Positions 1 through 8,055 of a stretch of 25,883 nucleotides of DNA are shown here, piece by piece. The position numbers were made by a program, and so were the translations under genes. The notes under the pieces are model-generated. The model worked only from the letters and a program-made list of their open reading frames with translations. It did no database searches and was not told the DNA's origin. Each line of letters opens with the position of its first letter. The stretch's first letter is position 1. Source of the DNA: Leptofilum sp050292445 (lineage in GTDB: Bacteria; Chloroflexota; Anaerolineae; Promineifilales; Promineifilaceae); assembly GCA_050292445.1 (NCBI GenBank), contig JBNKLQ010000060.1, forward strand, positions 1-25,883. Reading direction: 5' to 3'.

Positions 1-500
1 AAAAAGGATAGGGGGATACTTACGGCCGTTTCTTACCTTGGTATTAGTATCTTTTATCTATCCCAAAGCTTTTTGTTATTTTTTGCGTAACAATTCAGGT
101 GCGATGCACTTGTCCTAGCATGAAGTGTAACAAAACTCGCTATAGAAAGTGTCTCCACCTTTGCACCTTCTGATTTATTTGCCTTCTTTGCGCCAAAAAT
201 CCTCCTTATGTAAAAGCCAAAAAGAATTTTTGAATTAGAATGAGCGCGCATTGGCTTTAACTTGAGCAAACCACCGAGAAATCGCGCTTCGTGTTTCAAA
301 ATACTTTCTGTGGTTTGCTTAATCAACTGAATCTTCACTTGTCTCTCGCCCGTGCCAGAGGAAATGTGAAAGTCATGATGAAAATCATGTGGGTTTGATG
401 CTGGAGTTTACTTTTGGGCGGGTTAATGTTTTGGGTAAGCTATAAGCGTAATTGGACCGGGTTTATGATCGCAGGCCGCTTGGCTTGCAGGAGGCGAGTG
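1..500. other. AT-rich stretch without a convincing gene
   Basis: This stretch is visibly more AT-rich than the rest of the window. The only long open frame (minus strand, 54-338) needs a GTG start and has a low-complexity, basic composition with no domain I recognise, so I do not call it a gene. One copy of the ACGGCCGT palindrome lies at 22-29. The stretch may hold the upstream region of the membrane-protein gene that starts at 501, but I see no clear promoter. Confidence 0.5.
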
Positions 501-902
501 ATGAAGGTCAGATACGCTTTAATCGTCGATGTCCTGGTTTTGCTAGCTGTAGCCATTGGCTGCTTTTTTGATATGAGATGGGTGCACAATATGCTGGGCA
601 TTTACCATGCCCCGGATTCTGTCTTTTTCTGCCAGCTGTTGGGTGCGGCCATTTTTGGTCTGGCGCTGCAAAATTGGCTGGTGCGCAAGATTGATGATTT
701 GGAGAGGCTGCGCATTATTTTGTTGGCCAATTTTGTAGGGCATGGTGCGGCATTTCTTATCATTTTGGCTAATAAGCTGAACGGTGCTGGGGATGTTACT
801 GCCTGGCTAGCGGTTGGTTATACATTAGTTGCCACGCTGTCATTTGGCTACTTTTTAGACCGGCCCCGATTGCAATCACAATCTCAATCTCGCCACGCCT
901 GA
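501..902 (+). CDS. Small four-helix membrane protein, unknown function
   Basis: A 133-residue protein with about four hydrophobic segments (near residues 5-23, 38-56, 68-88 and 97-115) and a polar, Gln/Ser-rich tail. I do not recognise the family; the size and spacing suggest a small inner-membrane protein. I chose the ATG at 501 because GGAGG sits seven bases upstream. An upstream ATG at 414 would add 29 residues but has no ribosome-binding site. The DinB-like gene follows after about 120 bases in the same direction, separated by a hairpin, so the two may not be cotranscribed. Confidence 0.65.
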   Translation: MKVRYALIVDVLVLLAVAIGCFFDMRWVHNMLGIYHAPDSVFFCQLLGAAIFGLALQNWLVRKIDDLERLRIILLANFVGHGAAFLIILANKLNGAGDVTAWLAVGYTLVATLSFGYFLDRPRLQSQSQSRHA

Positions 903-933
903 ACGGCCGTATCCTTCATCATTAAGCAACAGT

Positions 934-962
934 GCAGATGGACGCACCCGCGTCTCATCTGC
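934..962. terminator. Twelve-pair hairpin between genes
   Basis: GCAGATGGACGC, loop ACCC, then GCGTC-T-CATCTGC: a 12-bp stem with one bulged T, just after the small membrane-protein gene. No T-run follows on either strand, so it is at best a weak or factor-assisted terminator. It could equally be a member of a palindromic repeat family. Confidence 0.35.
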
Positions 963-1023
963 ATTGTTGGTCGTAGGTGGATACTGTTTGGGCAACGGCC
1001 GTTTGACTCCACGAAATAATCTC

Positions 1024-1476
1024 ATGGCTCCCCTGCAATTTTTCTCCCATTGGCAGCAGATTCGTGCCGATCTGCTGGCTGTCCTCGATAAATTCAACGA
1101 TGAAGATTTAGCGTTCGTGCCTTTTGCTGGGTCCTGGCCGGTCGGGCGCATCATGCTGCATATTGCTGATGCCGAAGAGGGTTGGTTTCGTTACGCTGTC
1201 AGGCGGGAGCTAGACCGCTGGCCGGAACCGTATCAACTTAAAGATTATCCTACAATTGAAGCCATAAAATCTGTGCTGCTTACTGTGCATGAGCAAACTG
1301 AAGCGTATCTAAGAACATTGACTGAGGCAGATCTGACACAGCTTGTTGAGCTACCGTGGGGTGAAAGCGCGCCATTGCTCTGGATCATTTGGCACGTGGT
1401 TGAACATGAAATTCACCACCGTGGTGAACTTTCTTTTGTTCTTGGCCTGTTGGGTCGGGAAGGGTTAGACGTTTAG
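1024..1476 (+). CDS. DinB/YfiT-like putative metal-dependent protein
   Basis: A 150-residue four-helix-bundle protein of the DinB-like superfamily. That fold binds a divalent metal through three histidines and includes thiol S-transferases and hydrolases; the substrate cannot be told here. The ligands fit the pattern: one His early in the second helix (HIADAEE) and a His cluster near the C-terminus (HVVEHEIHHRGEL), followed by the usual G-L-L-G-R loop. The ATG at 1024 gives the normal family N-terminus (hydrophobic, then HWQQIRADLL). A start at 964 would run through the upstream hairpin. No strong ribosome-binding site is visible, so the start is uncertain. Confidence 0.8.
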   Translation: MAPLQFFSHWQQIRADLLAVLDKFNDEDLAFVPFAGSWPVGRIMLHIADAEEGWFRYAVRRELDRWPEPYQLKDYPTIEAIKSVLLTVHEQTEAYLRTLTEADLTQLVELPWGESAPLLWIIWHVVEHEIHHRGELSFVLGLLGREGLDV

Positions 1477-1582
1477 TAAGTTCCATCTTCCTGTAAACGG
1501 TGTAGTTGATTCGCCTAAAATCTCCGAACGTGATAGAAAAACGCATAGAAATTCTATTGAAAATCCGGTTAAGGAAGGTCGC

Positions 1583-2836
1583 ATGAACCGTACAACATTT
1601 GCTTCAATTTTACAGGAACATTTTACACTTAATCTATCAGATTATTTGGCCACGCTGCGGCAGATGGTAGACATTAACAGTTTTACCGCGTATGCGGCCG
1701 GCGTGAACGAATTGGGCCAGGTGACGGCCGAGCTATTTGCTCAACTTGGTTTTCGGGCTGAGTTTGTCCAGTCGGCCATCGCCCACTATGGTAAACATTT
1801 AGTGCTGACGCGAAACGGCCGTACCAAAAAAACCATCGGCCTCGTCTCCCATTTGGACACTGTCTTCCCTGCCCACGAAGAAGAGCGCAACAATTTTCGC
1901 TGGCGAGAAGAGGAAGATCGCATCTATGGACCCGGCACCGTCGATATCAAAGGCGGTACAGTCCTCATCTACATGATGCTGGATGCTTTGCGCACGCACG
2001 CGCCAGAACAATTTGATGTTGTCAACTGGGTTATCCTGGTCGATGCTTCTGAAGAAGCCGAGGCAGAGGATTTTGGTCGGCTGTGTATTGAGCGGCTGGA
2101 GGGGCCCGATACGCTAGGTTGCCTCATCTTTGAAGGCGGCAGCAAGGTGGAAGATACGTATCAGGTGGTGGTGGCCCGCAAAGGCATGGCCATCTTCCAG
2201 GTGAAAACGGAAGGGCGTGCTTCCCATGCTGGCAGCTTCCACCCCAACGGAGCCAATGCCGTGGTGCAGATGGCCCATACCATTTTGAAGCTGGCAGCCA
2301 TAACCGATTACCAGCGCGACGTGACGGTTAACGTAGGCACGATGCGAGGTGGTGTTGTCACCAATCGCGTGCCGCACGAAGCGGAATCCTGGCTGGAGAT
2401 GCGTACGTTTAAGCCAGAGATTTTTGCCGAAACAGTGGAGCAGATTCTGGGGCAAAATGGTGATGCGGACGTGGTTAGCTCGGTCGATGGTTACAGTTGT
2501 TCCGTTGATGTGAATCTGTACCGTAAAACACCGCCCTGGGCACGCAACGAAGCGACTGACCGTCTGTTTGAGGTGTGGCGGGAAACTGGGGCTGAATTAG
2601 GCTTTACTGTGTTGCCAGAAGAGCGTGGTGGTTTAAGCGACGGCAATCATTTTTGGCAGCGTATTCCTGCTATCGACGGCTTGGGGCCATCCGGCGGTAA
2701 CGCCCACTGCTCAGAGCGCAGCGAGGATGGCAGCAAGGACCAGGAGTTTGTACTGGTAAGTTCATTTGTGCCGAAAGCAACGTTGAATACGATGGCGGTA
2801 TTACGTTTAATTGGAGCATTTGATGAGTCGGCGTAA
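1583..2836 (+). CDS. M20-family metallopeptidase/amidohydrolase
   Basis: A 417-residue cytosolic di-zinc hydrolase of the M20/ArgE/DapE/carboxypeptidase G2 family, which cleaves peptide or N-acyl amide bonds. Expected residues are present: SHLDTV (H90, D92), GPGTVDIKGG (bridging D121), the catalytic Glu pair in DASEEAE (157-158), the dimerisation-domain GRASHAG, and a late GGLSDGNHF ligand segment. The start at 1583 follows AAGGAAGG by a few bases. The last 14 bases overlap the alpha/beta hydrolase gene in another frame, so the two are translationally coupled. The substrate is unknown; glutamate carboxypeptidase-like activity is possible. A second, clearly different M20 gene lies at 4726. Confidence 0.88.
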   Translation: MNRTTFASILQEHFTLNLSDYLATLRQMVDINSFTAYAAGVNELGQVTAELFAQLGFRAEFVQSAIAHYGKHLVLTRNGRTKKTIGLVSHLDTVFPAHEEERNNFRWREEEDRIYGPGTVDIKGGTVLIYMMLDALRTHAPEQFDVVNWVILVDASEEAEAEDFGRLCIERLEGPDTLGCLIFEGGSKVEDTYQVVVARKGMAIFQVKTEGRASHAGSFHPNGANAVVQMAHTILKLAAITDYQRDVTVNVGTMRGGVVTNRVPHEAESWLEMRTFKPEIFAETVEQILGQNGDADVVSSVDGYSCSVDVNLYRKTPPWARNEATDRLFEVWRETGAELGFTVLPEERGGLSDGNHFWQRIPAIDGLGPSGGNAHCSERSEDGSKDQEFVLVSSFVPKATLNTMAVLRLIGAFDESA

Positions 2837-3743
2837 AGAAAGGCGAGGTGGTATGGGCATAATTGGCTGGCTGTTAGTTGGTTTGTTGGTGGTAGGGGGA
2901 ACGGCCGTTTACTTTGGCAATCGTTGGGTAGGCAGAAGCGCCGACGCGCTACTCTACCCCCGGCGCACCCAGCCTAGTCAAACCCCAGCCGACTTGGGTA
3001 TGACGGCCGAAACCGTCCGTATACCTGTGGATGGCATTGAGCTGGTCACCTGGTTTATTCCGCCTACAGAAGCGGTCAACGGGGCTACGCTGATTTATGT
3101 GCATGGCTTTGGCGGCAATCGCGGAGCGCTGCTGGAGCAGGTGGCCGCAATGCACGAGGTGGGTTATGGGGCCTTGGTGCTGGAGATGCGCAATCACGGT
3201 GAAAGTGGCGAGGCCATCACCACCTGGGGGCCTGCCGAAGCCAACGATGTTATAGCTGCCTATAACTATCTGCTTACCCGTTCAGAAGTTGATCCAGGCC
3301 GGATTGGCCTGGTGGGCAAGTCGATGGGTGGGGCAGCAGTGACCCTGGCAGCGGCGCAACTGCCTGATTTGGCCGTGCTGGTGTTGGAAAGTACCTACAG
3401 TAGCTTTGAGGAAAATCTGCCAAATATTCTGCCCGGCATTGCTCGTGCCCCTGGTTTTTTGGCACCCTATGTTTTTAATCGCATGGACGCAGCCACCACG
3501 GAGCCGCTGACCGAAATTCTTCCGGTCGAAACGGTAACAGAGTTAAACGTGCCGCTGCTTGTTGTTCACGGCGAGCGGGACCAACTGGTGCCCACGGAGC
3601 AGGGCCGGGCTATCTTTGCAGCGGCCAACGAACCGAAGCAACTGTATACGGTACCTGGCGCGGGCCATCTGGATATTTTTACGGTTGATCCAGCCACATT
3701 TACAATGCAAATGCGTGCTTTTCTGGCGGAATATCTGCCATGA
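2823..3743 (+). CDS. Membrane-anchored alpha/beta hydrolase
   Basis: A 306-residue serine hydrolase with a basic N-terminus and one transmembrane anchor at about residues 13-31, so the catalytic domain probably faces outward. Seen directly: the oxyanion segment YVHGFGGNRG (about 92-101), the nucleophile elbow GKSMGG (S167), the acid segment HGERDQLVP, and the catalytic His in GAGHLD near the end. This matches BAAT/YqkD-like acyl hydrolases; the substrate is unknown. The ATG at 2823 has GGAG six bases upstream and overlaps the end of the M20 hydrolase. A TTG at 2811 is possible but lies over that site. Confidence 0.85.
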   Translation: MSRRKERRGGMGIIGWLLVGLLVVGGTAVYFGNRWVGRSADALLYPRRTQPSQTPADLGMTAETVRIPVDGIELVTWFIPPTEAVNGATLIYVHGFGGNRGALLEQVAAMHEVGYGALVLEMRNHGESGEAITTWGPAEANDVIAAYNYLLTRSEVDPGRIGLVGKSMGGAAVTLAAAQLPDLAVLVLESTYSSFEENLPNILPGIARAPGFLAPYVFNRMDAATTEPLTEILPVETVTELNVPLLVVHGERDQLVPTEQGRAIFAAANEPKQLYTVPGAGHLDIFTVDPATFTMQMRAFLAEYLP

Positions 3744-3775
3744 GTCTATCTTGTGAACCGAACCATGAAGAAAAA

Positions 3776-3831
3776 AGGACGCTGATACGCCTGATCTCCC
3801 TGATCAGGCATATCAGGGTAATCTGCGTCCT
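3776..3831. repeat. Nested hairpin (GCTGAT/ATCTGCGTCC-type repeat)
   Basis: AGGACGC (3776-3782) pairs with GCGTCCT (3825-3831). Inside it GCCTGATC (3789-3796) pairs perfectly with GATCAGGC (3802-3809) across a five-base loop. It fills most of the gap between the hydrolase and the next membrane-protein gene. The ACGCTGAT...ATCTGCGTCC style resembles palindromic repeats I recall from many environmental genomes; that resemblance is from memory. It may also attenuate transcription. Confidence 0.5.
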
Positions 3832-3860
3832 ATTCTTACAGGAAGGAGTAGGAAGGAACG

Positions 3861-4568
3861 ATGTCTTATAATCGACTGGGTACATTGGCAGCAGGGGTGT
3901 TGGGATTGGGTTGGCTGGTAGCGGTTGGCGTGAATTTGGGCGTCTGGTTCCCGATGATTCGGGAACTGCCGCCGGGCTTCTGGGATGATAGCGATCTTTT
4001 CCTGACCTTTGTGCGGGACAATGCCATTTCCTGGCAAATATTCCACATTGGGGCGACGGTTGGGCTGTGTGCGGCCGTTTTCCTTGTGGGGCTATTGGCA
4101 GAGTTGGGGGAAGGAGACGGCCGTACTCGCGCCTTCACTACGTTGGGCACCGTGGGGGCCGTTTTCGGGTTGGTTGCCAGCCTGATCGATCAGCTGGGCA
4201 CACCAGTTGTAGCTCGCTTTTCTCTGGGCAATCCGCTGTTTGTGGCTCAAATATGGGACTACATGGAACCGATTCGGGATTCTGGCCTTAAAACGATTAG
4301 CTTTGCTTTTATGGGGCTGTGGCTCATCTGGCTGGCAGGCAAGCTCATCATAGATTCTCGGTGGTTGGGCCAATTTACCCTGGCCACGGGCATTGCCCTC
4401 ACGCTGTTGGCAATTGTGGAGATGCTGGTGCCGCCGCCGTTAGCTTACACCGTTGGTGAGACGGGCATTGGTGGATTGGCTGTGCTGCTGATTCCGATTT
4501 GGGGTTTGTGGCTGGCACGCTGGTTTTGGCAGCGGGAGCTGGTAGATTTAGAGAAAGAAATTGGGTAA
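3861..4568 (+). CDS. Six-helix membrane protein (DUF4386-like)
   Basis: A 235-residue integral membrane protein with about six hydrophobic helices, a soluble loop after the first (W-F-P-M-I-R-E-L-P-P-G-F), and a short charged C-terminus. The arrangement is reminiscent of DUF4386-type proteins, but I see no catalytic or transport motif and assign no function. The ATG at 3861 is preceded by two purine-rich boxes (GGAAGGAG and GGAAGGA). It follows the alpha/beta hydrolase across the nested hairpin and precedes the second M20 hydrolase by 157 bases that carry one ACGGCCGT copy and no gene. Confidence 0.75.
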   Translation: MSYNRLGTLAAGVLGLGWLVAVGVNLGVWFPMIRELPPGFWDDSDLFLTFVRDNAISWQIFHIGATVGLCAAVFLVGLLAELGEGDGRTRAFTTLGTVGAVFGLVASLIDQLGTPVVARFSLGNPLFVAQIWDYMEPIRDSGLKTISFAFMGLWLIWLAGKLIIDSRWLGQFTLATGIALTLLAIVEMLVPPPLAYTVGETGIGGLAVLLIPIWGLWLARWFWQRELVDLEKEIG

Positions 4569-4725
4569 TTGGGTAATGGAGAGGATCAAAGATTTTGCTG
4601 ATTTAGGGGTAGCGCGATTTGGTTAGACAATTGCAAACGGCCGTTCGCTTTTTAGCACGATTGGTTACCGGGTTGGTTGCCCTGGCGACACTAACCGCCA
4701 GCATCTAGCCACCTAAGGAAAAATT

Positions 4726-5883
4726 ATGAACCTCGATTGGGACGCACTCTTGCAGGACTGTATTGATTTTACACAGCGGTTGATTCAGACGCCAAGTATG
4801 CCGTTTGAGGAAGCGCAGCTGGCGGAGCTGGTTGCTGCTGAATTGCAAAAGCTGAATTTTGATCAGGTGTGGATTGATGAGATAGGGAATGTCAACGGCC
4901 GTATCCGAGGCACCGATCCTGCTTTGGGGGCTCTGGTTTTAAATACGCATCTCGATCACGTCGATCCAGGCGATCCCAGCCTGTGGTCTGTGCCGCCATA
5001 CAGCGGTACCATCGTCGATGATCGCATCGTGGGCCGTGGGGCCTGTGACATCAAAGGGCCGTTGGCGGTGCAAGCATACAGCATGGCGGCACTGTTGCGC
5101 ATGGGCGTGCGTCCTCGGCGGGATGTGGTCTTTAGCGGCGTCGTGCAGGAGGAAATTGGCGGTGCGGGGGCCATTCACTGGGTGGAAAATCTGGATTATG
5201 CCGTGGATTTGGTGGTGTTGGGTGAGCCATCGGACAACAAGATTGCCCTGGGTCATCGTGGCATTGCCCAGATGTGGGTGCAGTTTAACGGCCGTTCCGT
5301 TCATGCCAGCGTACCGGAAAAAGGGGTCAATCCCAACTACGCTCTGGCCCAGTTTATCCAGGATGTACACACGGCAAAAAGCGAGCTGAAGGCGCATGAG
5401 CTGCTGGGGCCAACCACCGTTTCGCCCACCATTATCGAAGTCGATACCAAAAGCCCCAACGTGACGCCTGCCTGGACTCGCGTTTGCCTCGATTTCCGTA
5501 CCGCCAGCGAGAGTTACCAAAGTTTGCGTGCCTTTGTGCAGCGCGTGGCCGGTGATCAGCCTATTGTGCTAGAAGATGCCATGTGCAGTACACCTGAGCC
5601 CTTCCCCGACGCCGAGGAGACGATCTACGGTTACTACACCCCGCCCACCGACGAAAAAGTGCAGCGTTCCCAATCGCTCATCAGCCAGGGCATGGGGCGT
5701 GAGGCCGAGTTAGGCAGCTACCAGTTTGCGACAGACGGCCGTCACTTTGTGCCTCACGGGTTAACGATGATTGGCTATGGCCCCAGCCTGGAAGGCCAGG
5801 CGCATGTGGTGGACGAGTACATCGCCATCCCCAAAATGCTAGAGAGCTTGCGCGGCCACGTTGAGTTGTTAAAAAATTTCTAA
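4726..5883 (+). CDS. M20-family hydrolase (ArgE/DapE/YgeY-like)
   Basis: A 385-residue di-zinc amidohydrolase. Seen: NTHLDHVDPGD (H75, D77), GRGACDIKG (bridging D108), the catalytic Glu pair in QEEIGGAGA (142-143), the dimerisation insert starting near GHRGIAQM with GRSVHAS, and a final HVVDEYI segment supplying the last metal His. The family removes acyl or carbamoyl groups from amino acids; this one most resembles the YgeY/DapE branch. The start follows CTAAGGA by a suitable distance. It is not a close copy of the M20 gene at 1583, so this is not a recent duplication. Confidence 0.87.
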   Translation: MNLDWDALLQDCIDFTQRLIQTPSMPFEEAQLAELVAAELQKLNFDQVWIDEIGNVNGRIRGTDPALGALVLNTHLDHVDPGDPSLWSVPPYSGTIVDDRIVGRGACDIKGPLAVQAYSMAALLRMGVRPRRDVVFSGVVQEEIGGAGAIHWVENLDYAVDLVVLGEPSDNKIALGHRGIAQMWVQFNGRSVHASVPEKGVNPNYALAQFIQDVHTAKSELKAHELLGPTTVSPTIIEVDTKSPNVTPAWTRVCLDFRTASESYQSLRAFVQRVAGDQPIVLEDAMCSTPEPFPDAEETIYGYYTPPTDEKVQRSQSLISQGMGREAELGSYQFATDGRHFVPHGLTMIGYGPSLEGQAHVVDEYIAIPKMLESLRGHVELLKNF

Positions 5884-5904
5884 TTGATTTTGCAGGAGGG
5901 CAAG

Positions 5905-5964
5905 ATGAATTGGAAGGTGGGCTGGCAGCGTAAAGATGTGATTGTTAATGGTTGGAAGCAATGA
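5905..5964 (+). other. Possible 19-codon ORF with strong ribosome-binding site
   Basis: Twenty-one bases after the M20 gene, CAGGAGGG is followed by ATG and 19 codons rich in Trp, Lys and Val. The stop overlaps another ATG (ATGA at 5961) opening a 62-codon frame that runs into the 6107 inverted repeat. This could be the start of a lost third operon gene, a tiny coupled pair, or chance. No family is recognisable. Confidence 0.25.
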
Positions 5965-6106
5965 GGATTCTTCGTGCGCTTATCAGAGTGTGGGTTTTTG
6001 TGAAGAGCATTTCCAACAGGGACGTTTGGTTCTCTCAATTTAGGGAGATAGTGGGCTTTAGTGGTGAGCGGCCGTTGCCGAAGCCAGAGCCGAATACCGC
6101 ACAGAT

Positions 6107-6167
6107 TAATTTCCCCGGAAACTACTTTCCAGGGCGTTCGCACATCTGAAAGTTTCCGGGGAAATTA
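6107..6167. terminator. Perfect 17-bp inverted repeat between convergent genes
   Basis: TAATTTCCCCGGAAACT (6107-6123) is exactly complementary to 6151-6167, with a 27-base loop. It sits between convergent genes (M20 ending 5883, acetyltransferase ending 6165) and its right arm contains the acetyltransferase stop codon. The position suits a bidirectional terminator, although no long T-run follows. It could also be a mobile palindromic repeat. Confidence 0.55.
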
Positions 6168-7097
6168 CGTCGGCGTAATCGTTTTGCTGTAAATGTGATA
6201 CCTTTGCACTGTTTTCATCCCTGCTTTTTCGTATAGGCGCGGCGCATTAGTCGGACTTCCCGAATCAACACTAAGCTGCACCTTTTTGATGCCCCGGTCG
6301 TAAAATGCGCCAAAAGAGTGCTGTAACAGCGCCAAACCGATGCCATGTCCACGCCAATTGCGCCGCACCCCTAAATGATCAATCAGGCCACAATCACTCT
6401 CTGGCAAATAAAAGTTGAGGGAAACGCCCACGACATCTTCTTCGTGGCAAGCTAAAAACCACAAGGTTGGATCAAAGCGTTCGGTGTTTAGGCTCATTCG
6501 TTTAGACCAGGCAGCAAACGTCAAAGGTTTGGAATAGCCTTTGTCCAGGGAGGCAGCTTCATCTGTTTCGTAGGTGGTTTGTTCGTCTTGGTTGGGGAGG
6601 AACGGCCGTACCCCAATTTCCTCTGGCCAAACCGCAGCATGTGGCGGCACTTTCATCTCAATTTCCATCATGAGAAACGTTAAACCGCGCTCATAACCGG
6701 CCTCGGTAAAAATCTGCTGGTTTTGCGAATTTTTGCCGCTCACCTGGGCAATGAGTTGTGTGTCGGTTGCCAGATTGGCTTCCAATGAGGTCAGAAGCTG
6801 TCTGCCAATTTCAGAAGATGAGGGGGTTGGGGTGAGGTAAAGTTGGGTGGCGTATTTCGTGGGGTGATACGGCCGTATCTCCGCATACCCTACAAGCTGA
6901 TCAGCGGTAGAAAAGGCAATTTGACTGTGTTCACTCAGTGAAAAATCAGGCGCTTGCCAGCGTTGGCGCAAATCCTCAACGGAAAGCAGCGCATGACCAA
7001 AATCGGCGATGTTTTGCTGGACGATTAAATTGTAGACAATATCCAGGTCAAACAAAGTGACAGAACGTAGCTGAAACTGCTTATTTCTCATAGCCAA
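6165..7097 (-). CDS. Tandem-GNAT acetyltransferase
   Basis: A 310-residue protein of two GNAT folds. The N-terminal copy (about 5-145) is degenerate. The C-terminal copy (about 160-305) has the acetyl-CoA loop R-R-N-W-R-G-H-G-I-G and the late N-A-P-R-L-Y-E-K-A-G-M segment typical of the family. It transfers an acyl group from CoA to an unknown amine. TTG at 7097 has AGGG seven bases upstream and is my preferred start; the ATG at 7091 lacks a well-placed site. The phosphatase gene ends 13 bases upstream in the same direction, so the two are probably cotranscribed. Confidence 0.85.
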   Translation of the reverse strand: MAMRNKQFQLRSVTLFDLDIVYNLIVQQNIADFGHALLSVEDLRQRWQAPDFSLSEHSQIAFSTADQLVGYAEIRPYHPTKYATQLYLTPTPSSSEIGRQLLTSLEANLATDTQLIAQVSGKNSQNQQIFTEAGYERGLTFLMMEIEMKVPPHAAVWPEEIGVRPFLPNQDEQTTYETDEAASLDKGYSKPLTFAAWSKRMSLNTERFDPTLWFLACHEEDVVGVSLNFYLPESDCGLIDHLGVRRNWRGHGIGLALLQHSFGAFYDRGIKKVQLSVDSGSPTNAPRLYEKAGMKTVQRYHIYSKTITPT

Positions 7098-7110
7098 AAC
7101 CGAACCCTAC

Positions 7111-7899
7111 TCAAACACCATTTAGACGAGTTTGCAATTCAACCAGCCAACGTCCCGCGTCGGCTGCAAGCTCTGTTCGGCGGCAGGATTTACCTATTAG
7201 GTGCGAGACTAGACTTTGCAACTCGTTTTGAGTTACTCCAGCCTGTACAAGATAAGAAGAGACTCCACCGTATTTCTGTTCGAGATACTCTATTGTTTCC
7301 AGCATTACTTCAGGATTCTTATAAAGGGTCTTCGTATAAGTTGGCTGGATGTACATGTTGCTAATTGCATAGTCCTCAGCAACAACCTGCCTGTCAACAC
7401 CTGCTAGTAAAAGTAGAAATGCGGCAATAATTCCGGTGCGATCACGACCTTGATGGCAATAAAACAGCACTGGCCCTTCTTTAGTTGCGTTTGCAATCTG
7501 TTTCACAGCTATACCTATATTTTTTTGAAATCGGTCGAGCATCCAACGATATATTTCTACGTGTGACTTCATGCTATTGAGTTTCTCAATTCCATCCTCA
7601 TCGTCTTCATTTACGAATGGCGTGTTGAAATATTTTGGATAGCGAGTTCGGTCACCTGGTTGTGCAAATGGGGGTGGAGCAATTTCAAGCTCATACGGCG
7701 ACCTCAAGTCTATGATCGTTTTGATACCATAAGAAATAAGCGCATCTTTTCCCCCCACTGAGAGTCTATCACCGACGTTATCAGCACGAACAAATGCGTG
7801 GAACCGCGTGTTGCCACCAAGACTGGTGTTAAATCCTCCCATATCCCGAATGTTGTAACAAGAATCCCACAATAGATGACGTTTTTCTTGAATATTCAT
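7111..7899 (-). CDS. Tyrosine-protein phosphatase (Y_phosphatase3-like)
   Basis: A 262-residue protein with the CX5R loop C-H-Q-G-R-D-R-T-G (C148, R154), the family N-terminal RDMGG (19-22), and a substrate-side loop IIDLRSPYE. The mechanism uses a phospho-cysteine intermediate on phosphotyrosine or phospholipid substrates. The start at 7899 has GGAG at the right distance. The gene is AT-richer than its neighbours and lacks the ACGGCCGT palindrome. The last 25 or so residues (from about C239) are Arg/Ala-rich and encoded by an attC-like palindrome, so the original stop may have been lost. Confidence 0.87.
   Translation of the reverse strand: MNIQEKRHLLWDSCYNIRDMGGFNTSLGGNTRFHAFVRADNVGDRLSVGGKDALISYGIKTIIDLRSPYELEIAPPPFAQPGDRTRYPKYFNTPFVNEDDEDGIEKLNSMKSHVEIYRWMLDRFQKNIGIAVKQIANATKEGPVLFYCHQGRDRTGIIAAFLLLLAGVDRQVVAEDYAISNMYIQPTYTKTLYKNPEVMLETIEYLEQKYGGVSSYLVQAGVTQNELQSLVSHLIGKSCRRTELAADAGRWLVELQTRLNGV
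7144..7166 (-). repeat. attC-like hairpin inside the phosphatase 3' end
   Basis: On the minus strand CAGCCGACG, CGGGA, CGTTGGCTG form a nine-pair stem with one G-T wobble. From memory, GCAGCCGACGC-type stems are common in integron attC-like sites and related repeats. It lies inside the last codons of the phosphatase. No complete R-box pair is visible, so it would be a partial or decayed site. Confidence 0.35.
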
Positions 7900-7953
7900 T
7901 GTTGCAAACTCCTAAAGTGAAGGCGTAAGTTGTTTTCCTGTCCGCCGTCGCCT

Positions 7954-8048
7954 GTATAACCAGCGCAGCGCGAGTAGAACATATTTTAGTCTACCCGCGC
8001 CGCTTGAATTGCCAAATATTCGCCGCGTCTGGTTCATGCTTGTTAGAC
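7954..8048 (-). repeat. attC-like imperfect palindrome after vapC
   Basis: Read on the minus strand, it opens with GTCTAAC (8048-8042), a good match to the attC R-box RYYYAAC, and closes with GTTATAC (7960-7954), one base off GTTRRRY. Inside, GCGCG-A-GTAGA (7968-7978) pairs with TCTAC-C-CGCGC (7990-8000). The length (95 bp) fits attC sites. It starts eight bases after the toxin gene stop, the place an attC occupies in a cassette. A copy of ACGGCCGT overlaps the outer box. No integrase gene is in the window. Confidence 0.45.
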
Positions 8049-8055
8049 GGCCGTT

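Noticed and set aside
54..338. 94-codon minus-strand frame
   Set aside because: GTG start, biased basic composition, no recognisable domain and an AT-rich setting; probably chance.
4939..5520. Long minus-strand frame inside the second M20 gene
   Set aside because: Fully antisense to a gene with complete catalytic motifs; its Pro/His/Gly-rich product is typical of shadow translation.
1583..5883. The two M20 hydrolases as a gene duplication
   Set aside because: They share only the family metal motifs and differ in length and in most flanking residues, so they are distant paralogues.
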